DNA from: a bacterium
GTDB taxonomy: Bacteria > Patescibacteriota > Patescibacteriia > Magasanikbacterales > GWA2-37-8
Assembly (NCBI GenBank): GCA_021790135.1
Contig: JAJYIJ010000001.1
Coordinates: 1-48,478 of the forward strand
Direction of reading: 5' to 3'
Length of the DNA stretch: 48,478 nt
The notes under the pieces were generated by a model. It searched no databases. It was not told the origin of the DNA and saw nothing but the letters and a program-made list of their open reading frames with translations. The translations under genes were made by a program, and so were the position numbers. Shown here piece by piece: positions 37,949 to 46,589 of this stretch (positions are counted from its first letter, which is position 1; every line of letters starts with the position of its first letter).

Positions 37949-39007
37949 TTATGATTCTGAATCAGAAGGTTCGGCGACCTCTTCTTCGGGGGGCAGGGTC
38001 CCTTTCTCGACAACGTCAATAACTTGCGCGCGAATTTTGTTAAGCAATTTTTGATTCTCTTTTAGGTAACGCTTCGCCGCTTCACGTCCGACGCCAAGTT
38101 TTTCTTCGCCATAGAGATACGAATTACCTTTCTTTTCAACCACATGATAGGCCGTGGCCGTATCAAGCACGTCACCCGAAACAGAGATTCCTTCATTGTA
38201 CATAATGTCGAATTCACAGGTGCGAAAGGGAGCCGCCACTTTATTTTTGACTATTTTTACTTTGACACGATTGCCAATAATTTTATCTCCCTGTTTGATT
38301 TGCGCCGCCCGCCGAATCTCGATGCGCACGGATGAGTAAAATTTCAAAGCCACACCGCCGGTGGTTGTTTCCGGATTACCGAATACGATGCCAATTTTCA
38401 TGCGGGTCTGGTTAATGAAAATAACAACCGTTTTTGACTTACTCACAATGCCGGTGAGTTTTCGAAGGGCCTGGCTCATGAGGCGGGCTTGTAAACCCAT
38501 GTGGGAATCACCCATTTCTCCTTCGATTTCCGCTTTCGGAACCAGAGCCGCCACGGAATCAATGACAACGACGTCAACAGCATTGGAGCGCACAAGCGTT
38601 TCCACGATTTCCAAGGCTTGTTCACCGGTATCAGGCTGCGAAATAAGCAACTCATCAACTTTGACACCAATTTTTTTGGCATAATCAGGATCAAGAGCGT
38701 GTTCAGCATCAACAAAAGCGGCAATGCCACCCTGTTTTTGCACCTCAGCGACGATGTGCTGGGCCAACGTTGTTTTACCGCTTGCTTCCGGTCCGTAAAT
38801 TTCGATAATACGTCCGCGCGGTACGCCGAAGACTCCAAGGGCGATGTCAACCGATAAACAGCCGGTCGGGACGGCATCCACTCGCATTGCTTTGGCCTCG
38901 CCAAAACGCATGATGGCGCCATCACCAAAACGAGACTTGATCTGGTCAATCGCGCTTTCGGCTGCTTTCATTTTTTGAGCCACCTCCTCGTTCATTTGTT
39001 TAGGCAT
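37949..39007 (-). CDS. recA: RecA recombinase
   Basis: 352 residues. Walker A is GPEASGKTT (72-80), with Walker B VVVIDSVAALVPKAEIEGEM. L1 and L2 are near MGLQARLMSQALRKL and GGVALKFYSSVRIEIRR. The C-terminal acidic tail ends EPSDSES. It binds single-stranded DNA and ATP for recombination and SOS. It lies upstream of the dsbA-like gene and a TATACT (minus, 39015-39010) lies at its start, 3 nt upstream of the ATG, too near to serve it; the RodZ-like gene lies 30 nt upstream. No LexA-box palindrome is visible there. Confidence 0.98.
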   Translation of the reverse strand: MPKQMNEEVAQKMKAAESAIDQIKSRFGDGAIMRFGEAKAMRVDAVPTGCLSVDIALGVFGVPRGRIIEIYGPEASGKTTLAQHIVAEVQKQGGIAAFVDAEHALDPDYAKKIGVKVDELLISQPDTGEQALEIVETLVRSNAVDVVVIDSVAALVPKAEIEGEMGDSHMGLQARLMSQALRKLTGIVSKSKTVVIFINQTRMKIGIVFGNPETTTGGVALKFYSSVRIEIRRAAQIKQGDKIIGNRVKVKIVKNKVAAPFRTCEFDIMYNEGISVSGDVLDTATAYHVVEKKGNSYLYGEEKLGVGREAAKRYLKENQKLLNKIRAQVIDVVEKGTLPPEEEVAEPSDSES

Positions 39008-39037
39008 ACAGTATACTATGTGATTAAAGGCGAATAT

Positions 39038-39727
39038 TTATTTGAGACTAACTTGCGTGAGTGAATTGCGAACCACGATGTGGCGCGTAACCGTTGTAGT
39101 TTTACCGTGTTTTTTAGTAGCAACAATGGCAATGGTATTTAAGCCTTGCGATAAATCGATCGTGGCTTCGAACTGTCCTTGATCGTTTACCATTACCGGT
39201 TGGCCATTAACCGTTAATTGTGCTTCTTTCTCAGTTTGTCCCTCTACGATGGTAGTTGGTTGATTAATGATTGAACCATCGCTTGGTGTGTAGACGGAAA
39301 GCTGCGGCGGAACGAGAATGCCGTGGACCTGCCAGGCCAAATAGCCAGCAAAAGCGAGGGCAGCACCAGCCATGAGAAAGGTTCGGATAAAAACAGTAAT
39401 CGATACAAAGGGAGACCACTTAATGCTACGTGGAGGAAGAATTTGTTTTGTGCCCTCCAAGCCGTCTTCGCGTGAAAATTGGTCAACACAATCCAATGTT
39501 GACAGACCAAGACTGGTTGCATATTCACGAATGTAGGCCAGTCGATATCCGCGGGCTTTGGGTAATTCCAGAAAATGACCAGATTCAATTGCCGTAATGT
39601 ATTTAGCGGCAAGATGTGTGTGGATCGATGCCGACGAAATATCCAGCCCAAGCGCTTCACGTTGTCGCCGCAAACGCTCGCCAAGTCGAATCGCCGGGTC
39701 AATTTTTTTATAACAGAAAACGGTCAT
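39038..39727 (-). CDS. RodZ-like cytoskeletal/HTH membrane protein
   Basis: 229 residues. An N-terminal helix-turn-helix-like domain (about 12-75: LGERLRRQREALGLDISSA, LAAKYITAIESGHFLELPKA) of the RodZ type, one membrane helix (about 113-134), then an extracellular beta domain (140-229). RodZ links the MreB cytoskeleton to cell-wall synthesis, but RodZ also has relatives of unknown role. It lies between ftsK (12 nt upstream) and recA (30 nt downstream), so it is probably co-transcribed with ftsK. Confidence 0.85.
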   Translation of the reverse strand: MTVFCYKKIDPAIRLGERLRRQREALGLDISSASIHTHLAAKYITAIESGHFLELPKARGYRLAYIREYATSLGLSTLDCVDQFSREDGLEGTKQILPPRSIKWSPFVSITVFIRTFLMAGAALAFAGYLAWQVHGILVPPQLSVYTPSDGSIINQPTTIVEGQTEKEAQLTVNGQPVMVNDQGQFEATIDLSQGLNTIAIVATKKHGKTTTVTRHIVVRNSLTQVSLK

Positions 39728-39739
39728 ATAATTAAAGGT

Positions 39740-42154
39740 CTAGGGCTCCTCCTCATCCGCTTCTTCTGTGTCATTATTTTCATCGTCAGAGACATCTTCT
39801 ATCTCCGCTTCTTCTTGAGCTTCTAAATTTTCAGAATTCTCGGTGGCCGGGGAATCAAACACGCTGCCACCCGCATCCATAGTTTGTTCTTCAGGGGACA
39901 TTTCTTCCTCTGATTGCGGAGCCAAGTGCTCAGTAAAAACTTCACGTGGTTTGGCCCCGTCCGCCGGTCCTACTATACCAGCTTCCTCAAGCTCGTCAAG
40001 CAGTCGCGCTGCCCGGGCATAGCCAACCTTCAGGCGTCGCTGCAGCAGTGATGCCGAAGCTTTGCCTGATTCAACCACGAGACGTTTGGCTTCATCAAAA
40101 AGTGGATCTTGATCATCGCTCGGTCCGCCAAACATATTGACAGTGCCATTCGCGTTGCTGTTCTTTGAAACGATTGAATCGTCATAGTTGGGCGGCTCAT
40201 CACCTTTCAGATAATCAACAATTTCTTTCATTTCTTCTTCCGAAACGTAGGCACCCTGCAGTCGCTTTGGTTTGGAAAGTTCTGCTGTCAGATACAACAT
40301 GTCGCCGCGCCCAAGCAGTTTTTCCGCTCCCGGGGTATCGAGAATCGTACGGGAATCAATAATAGACGCAACGGAAAAAGCAATGCGTGCCGGAATGTTT
40401 GCCTTCATGAGGCCGGTAATAACTTCCACACTTGGACGCTGCGTCGCTACGATGAGATGAATGCCGACGGCGCGCGCCATTTGAGCTAAACGAATAATAC
40501 CAGCCTCCACCTCCGAAGCAGCCATGGCCATAAGATCGGCCAATTCATCAATGATGAAAACGATATATGGCATTTTTTCTTCGGCCGTACGATTGTAAGA
40601 GCCGATATCTCGCTTGCCAGCTGCAGCCAACGTGTCAAAACGGCGCTCCATTTCTCCGATCGTCCATTTCAAAGCGCTCACCGTTTTAGCTGCATCGGTA
40701 ATAACAGGCGTCAAAAGGTGGGGGATGCCATTGTATAACGTCAGCTCAACTCGTTTCGGATCCACCATGATCAAACGAAGTGTCTCGGGCGTATTTTGAA
40801 AAAGCAAACTCAAAATGATGGTATTGATACAAACCGTTTTTCCTGAACCAGTCGTTCCAGCCACCAGTAAATGCGGCATTTTTGGCAAATCACCAAGGTA
40901 TACTTTGCCGGCGACGTCTTTTCCGACAGCAATTTGCATGGTGTGTTCTCGGTGTTTGAATTCTTCGCTTTCCAATAATTCACGCAGCGTTACCATCGCG
41001 ACTTTTTCGTTTGGAACCTCGATACCGACTAAAGAACGACCGGGGATTGGCGCTTCAATACGCAAAGGATGAGCGGCTAAAGCAAGTGCCAAATCATTGG
41101 CAAGCGAAGTGATGCGGGTGAGCTTGACGCCCTTTGGCGGTTTAAGCGAATATTGCGTAACAGTTGGCCCGACGCGCACTTCACCCATTTCGACATCAAT
41201 GCCAAAATTATGAAGGGTATCCTTGATTGTTTGAGCATTACTTTTTATATCTCCTGATGTTGGTTTGCTTTTCGAGATTTGCAGCAAGTTGACTGATGGT
41301 AATTTTTTAAAAGTTGCCGCCGGTTTCGACAAAACAATTTTTTCTTTTTCCTCTTTTACTTCCGCATCACTCGATTCATTTTCCTCGTCAACTTCCTCTG
41401 CCGCGCGCCGCTTGAGACGCGTTCCTTTGCTTGTGGCAAGTGAATGATGGTGGAAGGAACGAGTATCTTCTTCGTCAGCCTGCTTAATTTTTTCCGTTTC
41501 CTCTTCGTCGTCATCGATATCAATCTGGTTTTCCTCATAGTCGCCTTTAATTTTTAATGAGGAGCTCGTTGGTCTCTTAAAAGAGGCAAAAAATCGAATA
41601 ATTTGTCGCCCGAACCAACCAAGCAAAAGAAAGGCTTGCTTGTGCAGCTCAACGATTGATGCCAAGGAAGTATTAAAAATGAGGATAACGGATATTAAAA
41701 GAAGCCCGGTGAGGATAAGCATCGCTCCCCAGTAGCCGACATAATGCAAAAGCGGCCAGCCCAGAGCCAAACCAAAAAGACCGCCGCCATATCCTTGCAT
41801 GGCCAAAGAATAGAGCTGGCCGGAAGCGTTTTGAATATGAACAATGCCGTTAAAACTTAAAAAAAATAAAAGGCTACCCCATAAATGCATGGGGCGATAT
41901 TGATAATTTAGCTCCCGAACGATTAAGACGACAACGACAAGCAAAACAAGCGGGAAGACATAGCGGACACTGCCAAAAGCAAGCGCTAAAAATGAATCAA
42001 TGAATTGTCCGGCAACGCCGGCGTTATGAAAGAAACTAAGCAGTGACAGGATGCTGACGACAAGCAGAAGAACTGCGATCAGACCGCGGCCAATTTCATG
42101 ATCAAGTGGTGACGGCCGCGAAGAAGGTAATTCACGTTGTCGAGGTCGGGACAT
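39740..42154 (-). CDS. ftsK: DNA translocase FtsK/SpoIIIE
   Basis: 804 residues. The N-terminus has four membrane helices (within about 25-195). A long acidic linker (about 210-285) comes next. Then the motor: Walker A GTTGSGKTV near 434, Walker B IVFIIDELADLMAMA near 530, and a C-terminal winged-helix gamma domain (about 690-745: SASLLQRRLKVGYARAARLL) that reads the KOPS sites. An acidic tail ends the protein (EADEEEP). FtsK pumps chromosome ends apart at division. The start at 42154 is preceded by a promoter at 42194. Confidence 0.96.
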   Translation of the reverse strand: MSRPRQRELPSSRPSPLDHEIGRGLIAVLLLVVSILSLLSFFHNAGVAGQFIDSFLALAFGSVRYVFPLVLLVVVVLIVRELNYQYRPMHLWGSLLFFLSFNGIVHIQNASGQLYSLAMQGYGGGLFGLALGWPLLHYVGYWGAMLILTGLLLISVILIFNTSLASIVELHKQAFLLLGWFGRQIIRFFASFKRPTSSSLKIKGDYEENQIDIDDDEEETEKIKQADEEDTRSFHHHSLATSKGTRLKRRAAEEVDEENESSDAEVKEEKEKIVLSKPAATFKKLPSVNLLQISKSKPTSGDIKSNAQTIKDTLHNFGIDVEMGEVRVGPTVTQYSLKPPKGVKLTRITSLANDLALALAAHPLRIEAPIPGRSLVGIEVPNEKVAMVTLRELLESEEFKHREHTMQIAVGKDVAGKVYLGDLPKMPHLLVAGTTGSGKTVCINTIILSLLFQNTPETLRLIMVDPKRVELTLYNGIPHLLTPVITDAAKTVSALKWTIGEMERRFDTLAAAGKRDIGSYNRTAEEKMPYIVFIIDELADLMAMAASEVEAGIIRLAQMARAVGIHLIVATQRPSVEVITGLMKANIPARIAFSVASIIDSRTILDTPGAEKLLGRGDMLYLTAELSKPKRLQGAYVSEEEMKEIVDYLKGDEPPNYDDSIVSKNSNANGTVNMFGGPSDDQDPLFDEAKRLVVESGKASASLLQRRLKVGYARAARLLDELEEAGIVGPADGAKPREVFTEHLAPQSEEEMSPEEQTMDAGGSVFDSPATENSENLEAQEEAEIEDVSDDENNDTEEADEEEP

Positions 42155-42193
42155 ACGGTAGAAAAGCGAAATGAAGAATGAAATAATAGGCGT

Positions 42194-42222
42194 AGTATAG
42201 CATAATAATCGCGAACGGACAA
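42194..42222 (-). promoter_or_regulatory. Promoter of the ftsK operon
   Basis: Read on minus: TTGTCC (42222-42217), 17-nt spacer, TATACT (42199-42194) preceded by ATGC (extended -10). The leader is about 33 nt. Confidence 0.7.
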
Positions 42223-42293
42223 AGAGGGACGCTATTTAAATATCTGTCCGGGGGCGGAGCTGTTTGTAGATTTTCTCAGCTAGTAATTTGCTA

Positions 42294-42497
42294 CAAAAAA
42301 ACGCCTTTGTTATCCAGGCGATTTTTGTTTTTCTCCAAGCAACTGCGAACAGCGTTGCAAGTCTTAGCTCACAGGCCGAACCTAGAAAAACGATATCTTC
42401 GGCAAAAATGCCAAGGATAAAAGAGAGAGGTGTTTTTTAGTTTCGATCCGGCTCCGACATCAGCACTGTCGCAGTTGCCTAGAGAAAAAAGTGATTC
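42294..42497 (-). ncRNA. Candidate 6S-like structured RNA
   Basis: A ~204-nt transcript is framed on minus by a consensus promoter (42531-42503) and a terminator (42320-42295). Its ends fold together: TCTCTAGGCAACTGCGACAG near the 5' end (42486-42467) pairs with the 3' CTGTTCGCAGTTGCTTGGAGA (42352-42332), one bulge. About 114 nt lie inside, with smaller hairpins (GGCA-TTTT-TGCC, and GCCGAA/TTCGGC). Long closed-ended hairpin, ~200 nt and T-rich terminator resemble 6S RNA. No coding frame is present. 6S identity is a guess from shape; no sequence match was tested. Confidence 0.5.
42295..42320. terminator. Terminator of the 6S-like RNA, also readable on plus
   Basis: CGCCT/AGGCG stem (42302-42320), followed on minus by seven T and on plus by ATTTTTGTTTTT. 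Bidirectional. Confidence 0.75.
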
Positions 42498-42502
42498 TGC
42501 GC

Positions 42503-42531
42503 ATTATAAAATTTACTAAATAGAGCGTCAA
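42503..42531 (-). promoter_or_regulatory. Promoter of the 6S-like RNA
   Basis: Read on minus: TTGACG (42531-42526), 17-nt spacer, TATAAT (42508-42503). Expected start near 42497. Confidence 0.8.
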
Positions 42532-42532
42532 G

Positions 42533-42541
42533 TGTGGATAA
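42533..42541 (+). promoter_or_regulatory. DnaA-box-like site 1
   Basis: TGTGGATAA, a perfect match to the complement of the E. coli R1-type consensus TTATCCACA, next to the RNA promoter -35. Confidence 0.6.
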
Positions 42542-42576
42542 AATCACACGTGTGTATTTCACACATAACGCCTCAC

Positions 42577-42657
42577 TGTCATTCTAACCCTGCCCTTGGC
42601 GGGGGGAAGAATCTAAGTAAAAATACCGAGATCCTTCGACTACGCCTCAGGATGACA
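42577..42657. repeat. 81-bp palindromic dispersed repeat, copy B
   Basis: Same length and termini (TGTCATTCT...GGATGACA) and same inner motifs (GAAGAATCT, GAGATC) as 25905-25985, but the inner part diverges (CCTGCCCTTGGCGGGG hairpin on the left). Confidence 0.75.
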
Positions 42658-42682
42658 ATTGATTATGCGACAAGTACATGCG

Positions 42683-42691
42683 TGTGGATAA
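42683..42691 (+). promoter_or_regulatory. DnaA-box-like site 2
   Basis: Second perfect TGTGGATAA, same orientation as site 1, followed by an AT-rich stretch (about 42716-42755). Confidence 0.6.
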
Positions 42692-42764
42692 AATTATTGC
42701 ATAAGAAGTAAACAGGAATTTTTTATTTTAATAAAGCAAAAAAACAACTATTCTTGACAAGAAC

Positions 42765-42773
42765 TTATCCACC
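42765..42773 (-). promoter_or_regulatory. DnaA-box-like site 3
   Basis: TTATCCACC on plus, one mismatch to consensus; inverted relative to sites 1 and 2, 10 nt before the -35 of the rpoB promoter. Confidence 0.5.
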
Positions 42774-42782
42774 TGTTCCAAC

Positions 42783-42811
42783 TTGACAATACTTATATAA
42801 TAAAGTAGAAT
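42783..42811 (+). promoter_or_regulatory. Promoter of rpoBC
   Basis: TTGACA (42783-42788), 17-nt spacer, TAGAAT (42806-42811). Transcript starts near 42818, leaving a leader of about 290 nt. Confidence 0.75.
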
Positions 42812-42817
42812 TGAGCT

Positions 42818-43010
42818 ACTTATCAAAGCTTCGTGCGTCTTCACTAAAATTTGGCTAAAATAAGCCAAATTATGGTCAGGATGCGGCTTGGCGCTTTACA
42901 AAAGCGTGCAAGGGAACCACAAAGTCATGTCCCATTTGCTGTCCACCTTGCTGTTTTGGCTAAAGAATGAATAACTCGGGAAGAAAGAATTCTGCCCGAG
43001 CATTTTTTGT
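42818..43010 (+). ncRNA. Structured rpoB leader with internal terminator (possible attenuator)
   Basis: The leader holds several hairpins: AATTTGGCT-AAAAT-AAGCCAAATT (about 42848-42871); CTTG-G-CGCTTT-ACA-AAAGCG-TG-CAAG (about 42887-42912); and a rho-independent terminator (CTCGGG/CCCGAG, 42975-43000, plus T run). The last would stop transcription ~100 nt before rpoB, so it must be read through or controlled. Alternatively this is a free RNA of ~190 nt. I do not recognise a known L10 or other leader. Confidence 0.5.
42975..43008 (+). terminator. Terminator inside the rpoB leader
   Basis: CTCGGG-(14 nt)-CCCGAG followed by CATTTTTTG. No good promoter is visible between it and rpoB. Confidence 0.75.
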
Positions 43011-43037
43011 TTTTCATAAGTAATTAAGATAGAAGTC

Positions 43038-43082
43038 AGAAATAAGAAAACATCATCAAACTGAAGCTGTCCTCTTATTTCT
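43038..43082 (+). repeat. Inverted repeat just upstream of rpoB
   Basis: AGAAATAAGA (43038-43047) and TCTTATTTCT (43073-43082), a perfect 10-bp inverted repeat with a 25-nt loop. It ends 23 nt before the rpoB ATG and could form an RNA stem that affects initiation. Confidence 0.6.
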
Positions 43083-43105
43083 AATTTCTATTTTCAAAAC
43101 GGTGT

Positions 43106-46100
43106 ATGCCCATTTTTAAACACCAGAAAGTTAAAACGCAGGAACGAAAATTTTTGCACCGCGTCAACTCAGTTCCCACGCCGGACTTAATTGAGGTGCA
43201 AAAAAATTCTTATGATTGGTTTTTGAAATTTGGTATTAAAGAATTATTTGATGAAATTTCTCCTATTACGGATTTCAGCGGTCGTGATCTTGAATTATAT
43301 TTGGAAAATTACTATCTTGATGAGCCGCGTTTTGACGAAGTCACTTGCCGCGAGCGCAATATTACGTTTGAAGCGCCGTTGCGCGTGACCGCTCGCCTTG
43401 TCAACAAACGCACAACAAGCAGTAAATCCCAGGAAATTTATCTAGGCGACGTGCCGGCGATGACGTCGCGCGGAACATTCGTTATCAACGGCATTGAGCG
43501 GGTGGTCGTTTCGCAGTTGATTCGAAGCGCGGGCGCTTTTTTTACCGCAGAGAACGTACGCGGACGTCGTTATTATGGCGCCAAAATTATTCCCAATCGC
43601 GGTGCCTGGATTGAAATTGAAACCGATCAGAATAATGTCATTTGGATAAAAGTTGATCGCAAGCGCAAAGTGGCTGCCACTTCACTTTTACGCGCTTTTG
43701 GATATGAGTCTGACGAAAAATTAGCGGAACTTTTTAAAGATGTCAATACGCATCCGCACATTGATTTTGTCGATGCCACCATCAAAAAAGATTTGGCCAA
43801 AAATATGGATGAGGGATTGATTGAAGTCTATAAGCGCATCCGTCCCGGCGATTTGGCCACCGCTGATAATGCTAAGAGCTTGATCTATGCGATGTTTTTC
43901 AACTTCGAGCGGTACGATCTCGGTCGTGTCGGTGTCTATAAATTCAATACTAAATTTGATCTTGGCTACTTACCGGAAGATTTTGATAAAAAAGAAAATC
44001 GAATTTTGTCCGCCGAAAAATTATTGCTTGTTCTAAAAGAAATTGTCCGTCTCAATATTACCCAGGAAGAGCCTGATGATGTCGATCATCTTGGCAATCG
44101 TCGTGTCCGTGCTGTCGGCGAATTGACCCAGAATCGTTTCCGTGTCGGGCTCGCTCGTATGGAACGTATCATCAAAGATCGGATGTCAACCTATGAGGTC
44201 GACCAATTAACACCGAACAAGCTGATTAACGCTCGTCCGGTTACGAGCGCCATTCGCGAGTTCTTCATGAGTTCGCAATTGTCGCAGTTTATGGACCAGA
44301 CCAACCCTTTGGCCGAATTGGAGCACAAGCGTCGTTTGTCCGCTCTGGGACCTGGCGGTTTATCACGCGATCGCGCCGGCTTTGAGGTGCGTGACGTCCA
44401 CACCACGCACTATGGACGTATCTGTCCGATCGCCACCCCGGAAGGCCCGAACATCGGTTTGGTCAATCATCTTTCCAGCTTTGCTCGCATTAATGAATTT
44501 GGATTTATAGAAACGCCATATCAGAAAGTGCGACGCGAAGTCGCCAATCAGGCAAAATTGACTGAAGGCGAAATTCTGCGTGGTGACGTAGCCGGTGTGA
44601 AAAATGGTACTAAAATTACCAAAGAAATTGCCGCCAAACTCAGCAAAGAGAAAATTGAAAAAATTCCGGTTCGTCCGCGCCTGACCAACGAGGTGGTATA
44701 TCTTAATTCTTTCAAGGAAGAAAAAGTGACTACGGCTGCCGCCAGTGTTAAAACTGACAGCGATGGCTACTTTGTCGATGACACGGTGCCGGCACGCGTC
44801 TACGGCAAGCCAGGCGTGGCAAGCACGGAGAGCCTCGAATATGTTGATGTCGCTTCGAACCAGATCGTTTCCATCGCCACCTCCTGTATTCCTTTCCTTG
44901 AACACGATGACGCCACCCGCGCACTCATGGGCACGAACATGCAACGTCAAGCAGTGCCCTGCATCCGTCCCGAAGCGCCACTCGTTGGCACGGGCACGGA
45001 ACGCGATGCGGCGCTGTATTCAGGTTATGTGGTCTTAGCCGAAGAGGATGGCGAAATTACCGAAGTCGATGGCGCCCACATCGTGCTCACCGCGAAGAAA
45101 GGCAAGACGTACACGCATGTTTTAAATAAATTTAAACGCTCAAACCACTCCACCTGCATTGATCAACATCCCGTCGTAACGCTTGGCCAAAAAGTAAAAC
45201 GCGGCGAAGCGTTGACAGATGGTCCAAGCATTCGCGAGGGGGAATTAGCTCTTGGTCAAAATGTTCTCGTGGCCTACATGGTGTGGGACGGCTTCAACTA
45301 TGAAGACGCGGTTATTATTTCTGAACGTTTAGTGCAAGGCGGCAGTTACAGCTCTATCCATATCGAAGATTATACGATTGACGTGGTTGAAACGAAATTG
45401 GGGGCAGAGGTGGTAACCAGCGACATTCCCAATGTTTCGGAAGAGAAATTGAAAAATCTCGACAGTGAAGGCATTATCCGTATCGGTGCCGAAGTAAAGT
45501 CCGGCGATATTCTGGTCGGTAAAATTACTCCCAAAGGCGAAACGGAATTGTCTGCCGAAGAGCGGCTCTTGCGTGCGATTTTTGGAGACAAAGCTCGTGA
45601 CGTTCGGGACTCGTCGCTTTACCTTGAACATGGTGAACACGGCAAGGTGATTGATATCAAAGTTTTCTCCGCCGAGAATGGCGACAAACTCGAACCAGGA
45701 GTGATTAAACAAATTCAAGTCACGGTTGCGGATCTGAGAAAACTGCAGGTAGGAGACAAAATGGCTGGTCGTCATGGCAATAAGGGTGTGGTTTCCAAAG
45801 TGGTGCCTGTGGAAGAAATGCCATTCCTTGAAGACGGTACGCCGGTCGACATTATTTTGTCCCCGCTCGGTGTCATTTCGCGTATGAATCTTGGACAATT
45901 GCTTGAAACGCATTTGGGATTGGCTGCCAACGCCCTTGGCTTCAAGATTGCAACGCCAATTTTAAATGGCATCACTGAAGAAGAAATCAAAAGCGAATTG
46001 AGCAAAGCTGGCATGCCAACGAATGGCCAGGTGCAGCTGTATGATGGCCGCACGGGTGAACCATTCGACCACAAAGCGACGATCGGTTACAACTACATGT

Positions 46101-46540
46101 TGAAACTCAACCACATGGTCGAGGACAAGATCCATCAGCGTTCGATTGGCCCCTACAGTTTGATTACTCAGCAGCCGCTTGGTGGCAAGGCGCAATTTGG
46201 TGGTCAGCGTTTCGGAGAAATGGAAGTTTGGGCGCTTGAGGCCTATGGCGCGGCTCATACGCTCCAGGAAATGATTACGATCAAATCTGATGATGTTCAG
46301 GGCCGTTCCAAAGCTTACGAAGCGATTATCAAAGGCGAAACAGTAACAAAGGTCAACATCCCTGAATCGTTCAACGTTTTGGTGCGCGAATTGAAAGGCC
46401 TCGGTTTGGATGTCGAACTGCTCCGCAAATCCGAATCCGGTGAATATCGCCCTGCCGCCGAGGTCGAGGCAGAGGAAGCCAAGAGTGCGCCGGTTGATGA
46501 GATCGTAAACGAAGTAAAGCCGCCTGAGGCAAAAAGTTAA
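43106..46540 (+). CDS. rpoB: RNA polymerase subunit beta
   Basis: 1144 residues, as in Gram-positive-like and Patescibacteria forms without the large E. coli insertions. Domain signposts in order: N-terminal KVKTQERKFLHRVNSVPTPD; fork-loop/rif region SSQLSQFMDQTNPLAELEHK with RRLSALGPGGLSRDRAGFEV; ATPEGPNIGLVNHLSSFARI; active-site region DGFNYEDAVIISERLV; GDKMAGRHGNKGVVS; and C-terminal GGKAQFGGQRFGEMEVWALE. It ends in a long acidic tail (AEVEAEEAKSAPVDEIVNEV). It forms the catalytic cleft with RpoC, encoded 49 nt downstream. There is no Shine-Dalgarno sequence before the ATG. Confidence 0.99.
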   Translation: MPIFKHQKVKTQERKFLHRVNSVPTPDLIEVQKNSYDWFLKFGIKELFDEISPITDFSGRDLELYLENYYLDEPRFDEVTCRERNITFEAPLRVTARLVNKRTTSSKSQEIYLGDVPAMTSRGTFVINGIERVVVSQLIRSAGAFFTAENVRGRRYYGAKIIPNRGAWIEIETDQNNVIWIKVDRKRKVAATSLLRAFGYESDEKLAELFKDVNTHPHIDFVDATIKKDLAKNMDEGLIEVYKRIRPGDLATADNAKSLIYAMFFNFERYDLGRVGVYKFNTKFDLGYLPEDFDKKENRILSAEKLLLVLKEIVRLNITQEEPDDVDHLGNRRVRAVGELTQNRFRVGLARMERIIKDRMSTYEVDQLTPNKLINARPVTSAIREFFMSSQLSQFMDQTNPLAELEHKRRLSALGPGGLSRDRAGFEVRDVHTTHYGRICPIATPEGPNIGLVNHLSSFARINEFGFIETPYQKVRREVANQAKLTEGEILRGDVAGVKNGTKITKEIAAKLSKEKIEKIPVRPRLTNEVVYLNSFKEEKVTTAAASVKTDSDGYFVDDTVPARVYGKPGVASTESLEYVDVASNQIVSIATSCIPFLEHDDATRALMGTNMQRQAVPCIRPEAPLVGTGTERDAALYSGYVVLAEEDGEITEVDGAHIVLTAKKGKTYTHVLNKFKRSNHSTCIDQHPVVTLGQKVKRGEALTDGPSIREGELALGQNVLVAYMVWDGFNYEDAVIISERLVQGGSYSSIHIEDYTIDVVETKLGAEVVTSDIPNVSEEKLKNLDSEGIIRIGAEVKSGDILVGKITPKGETELSAEERLLRAIFGDKARDVRDSSLYLEHGEHGKVIDIKVFSAENGDKLEPGVIKQIQVTVADLRKLQVGDKMAGRHGNKGVVSKVVPVEEMPFLEDGTPVDIILSPLGVISRMNLGQLLETHLGLAANALGFKIATPILNGITEEEIKSELSKAGMPTNGQVQLYDGRTGEPFDHKATIGYNYMLKLNHMVEDKIHQRSIGPYSLITQQPLGGKAQFGGQRFGEMEVWALEAYGAAHTLQEMITIKSDDVQGRSKAYEAIIKGETVTKVNIPESFNVLVRELKGLGLDVELLRKSESGEYRPAAEVEAEEAKSAPVDEIVNEVKPPEAKS

Positions 46541-46589
46541 GTAAATAGTTTTTCTTTCATATCTATACATAATTTGAATCTTTAACTGT

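Noticed and set aside
42754..42759. Another TTGACA as rpoB -35
   Set aside because: No -10-like hexamer follows at 16-18 nt; the TTGACA at 42783 has TAGAAT at 17 nt.
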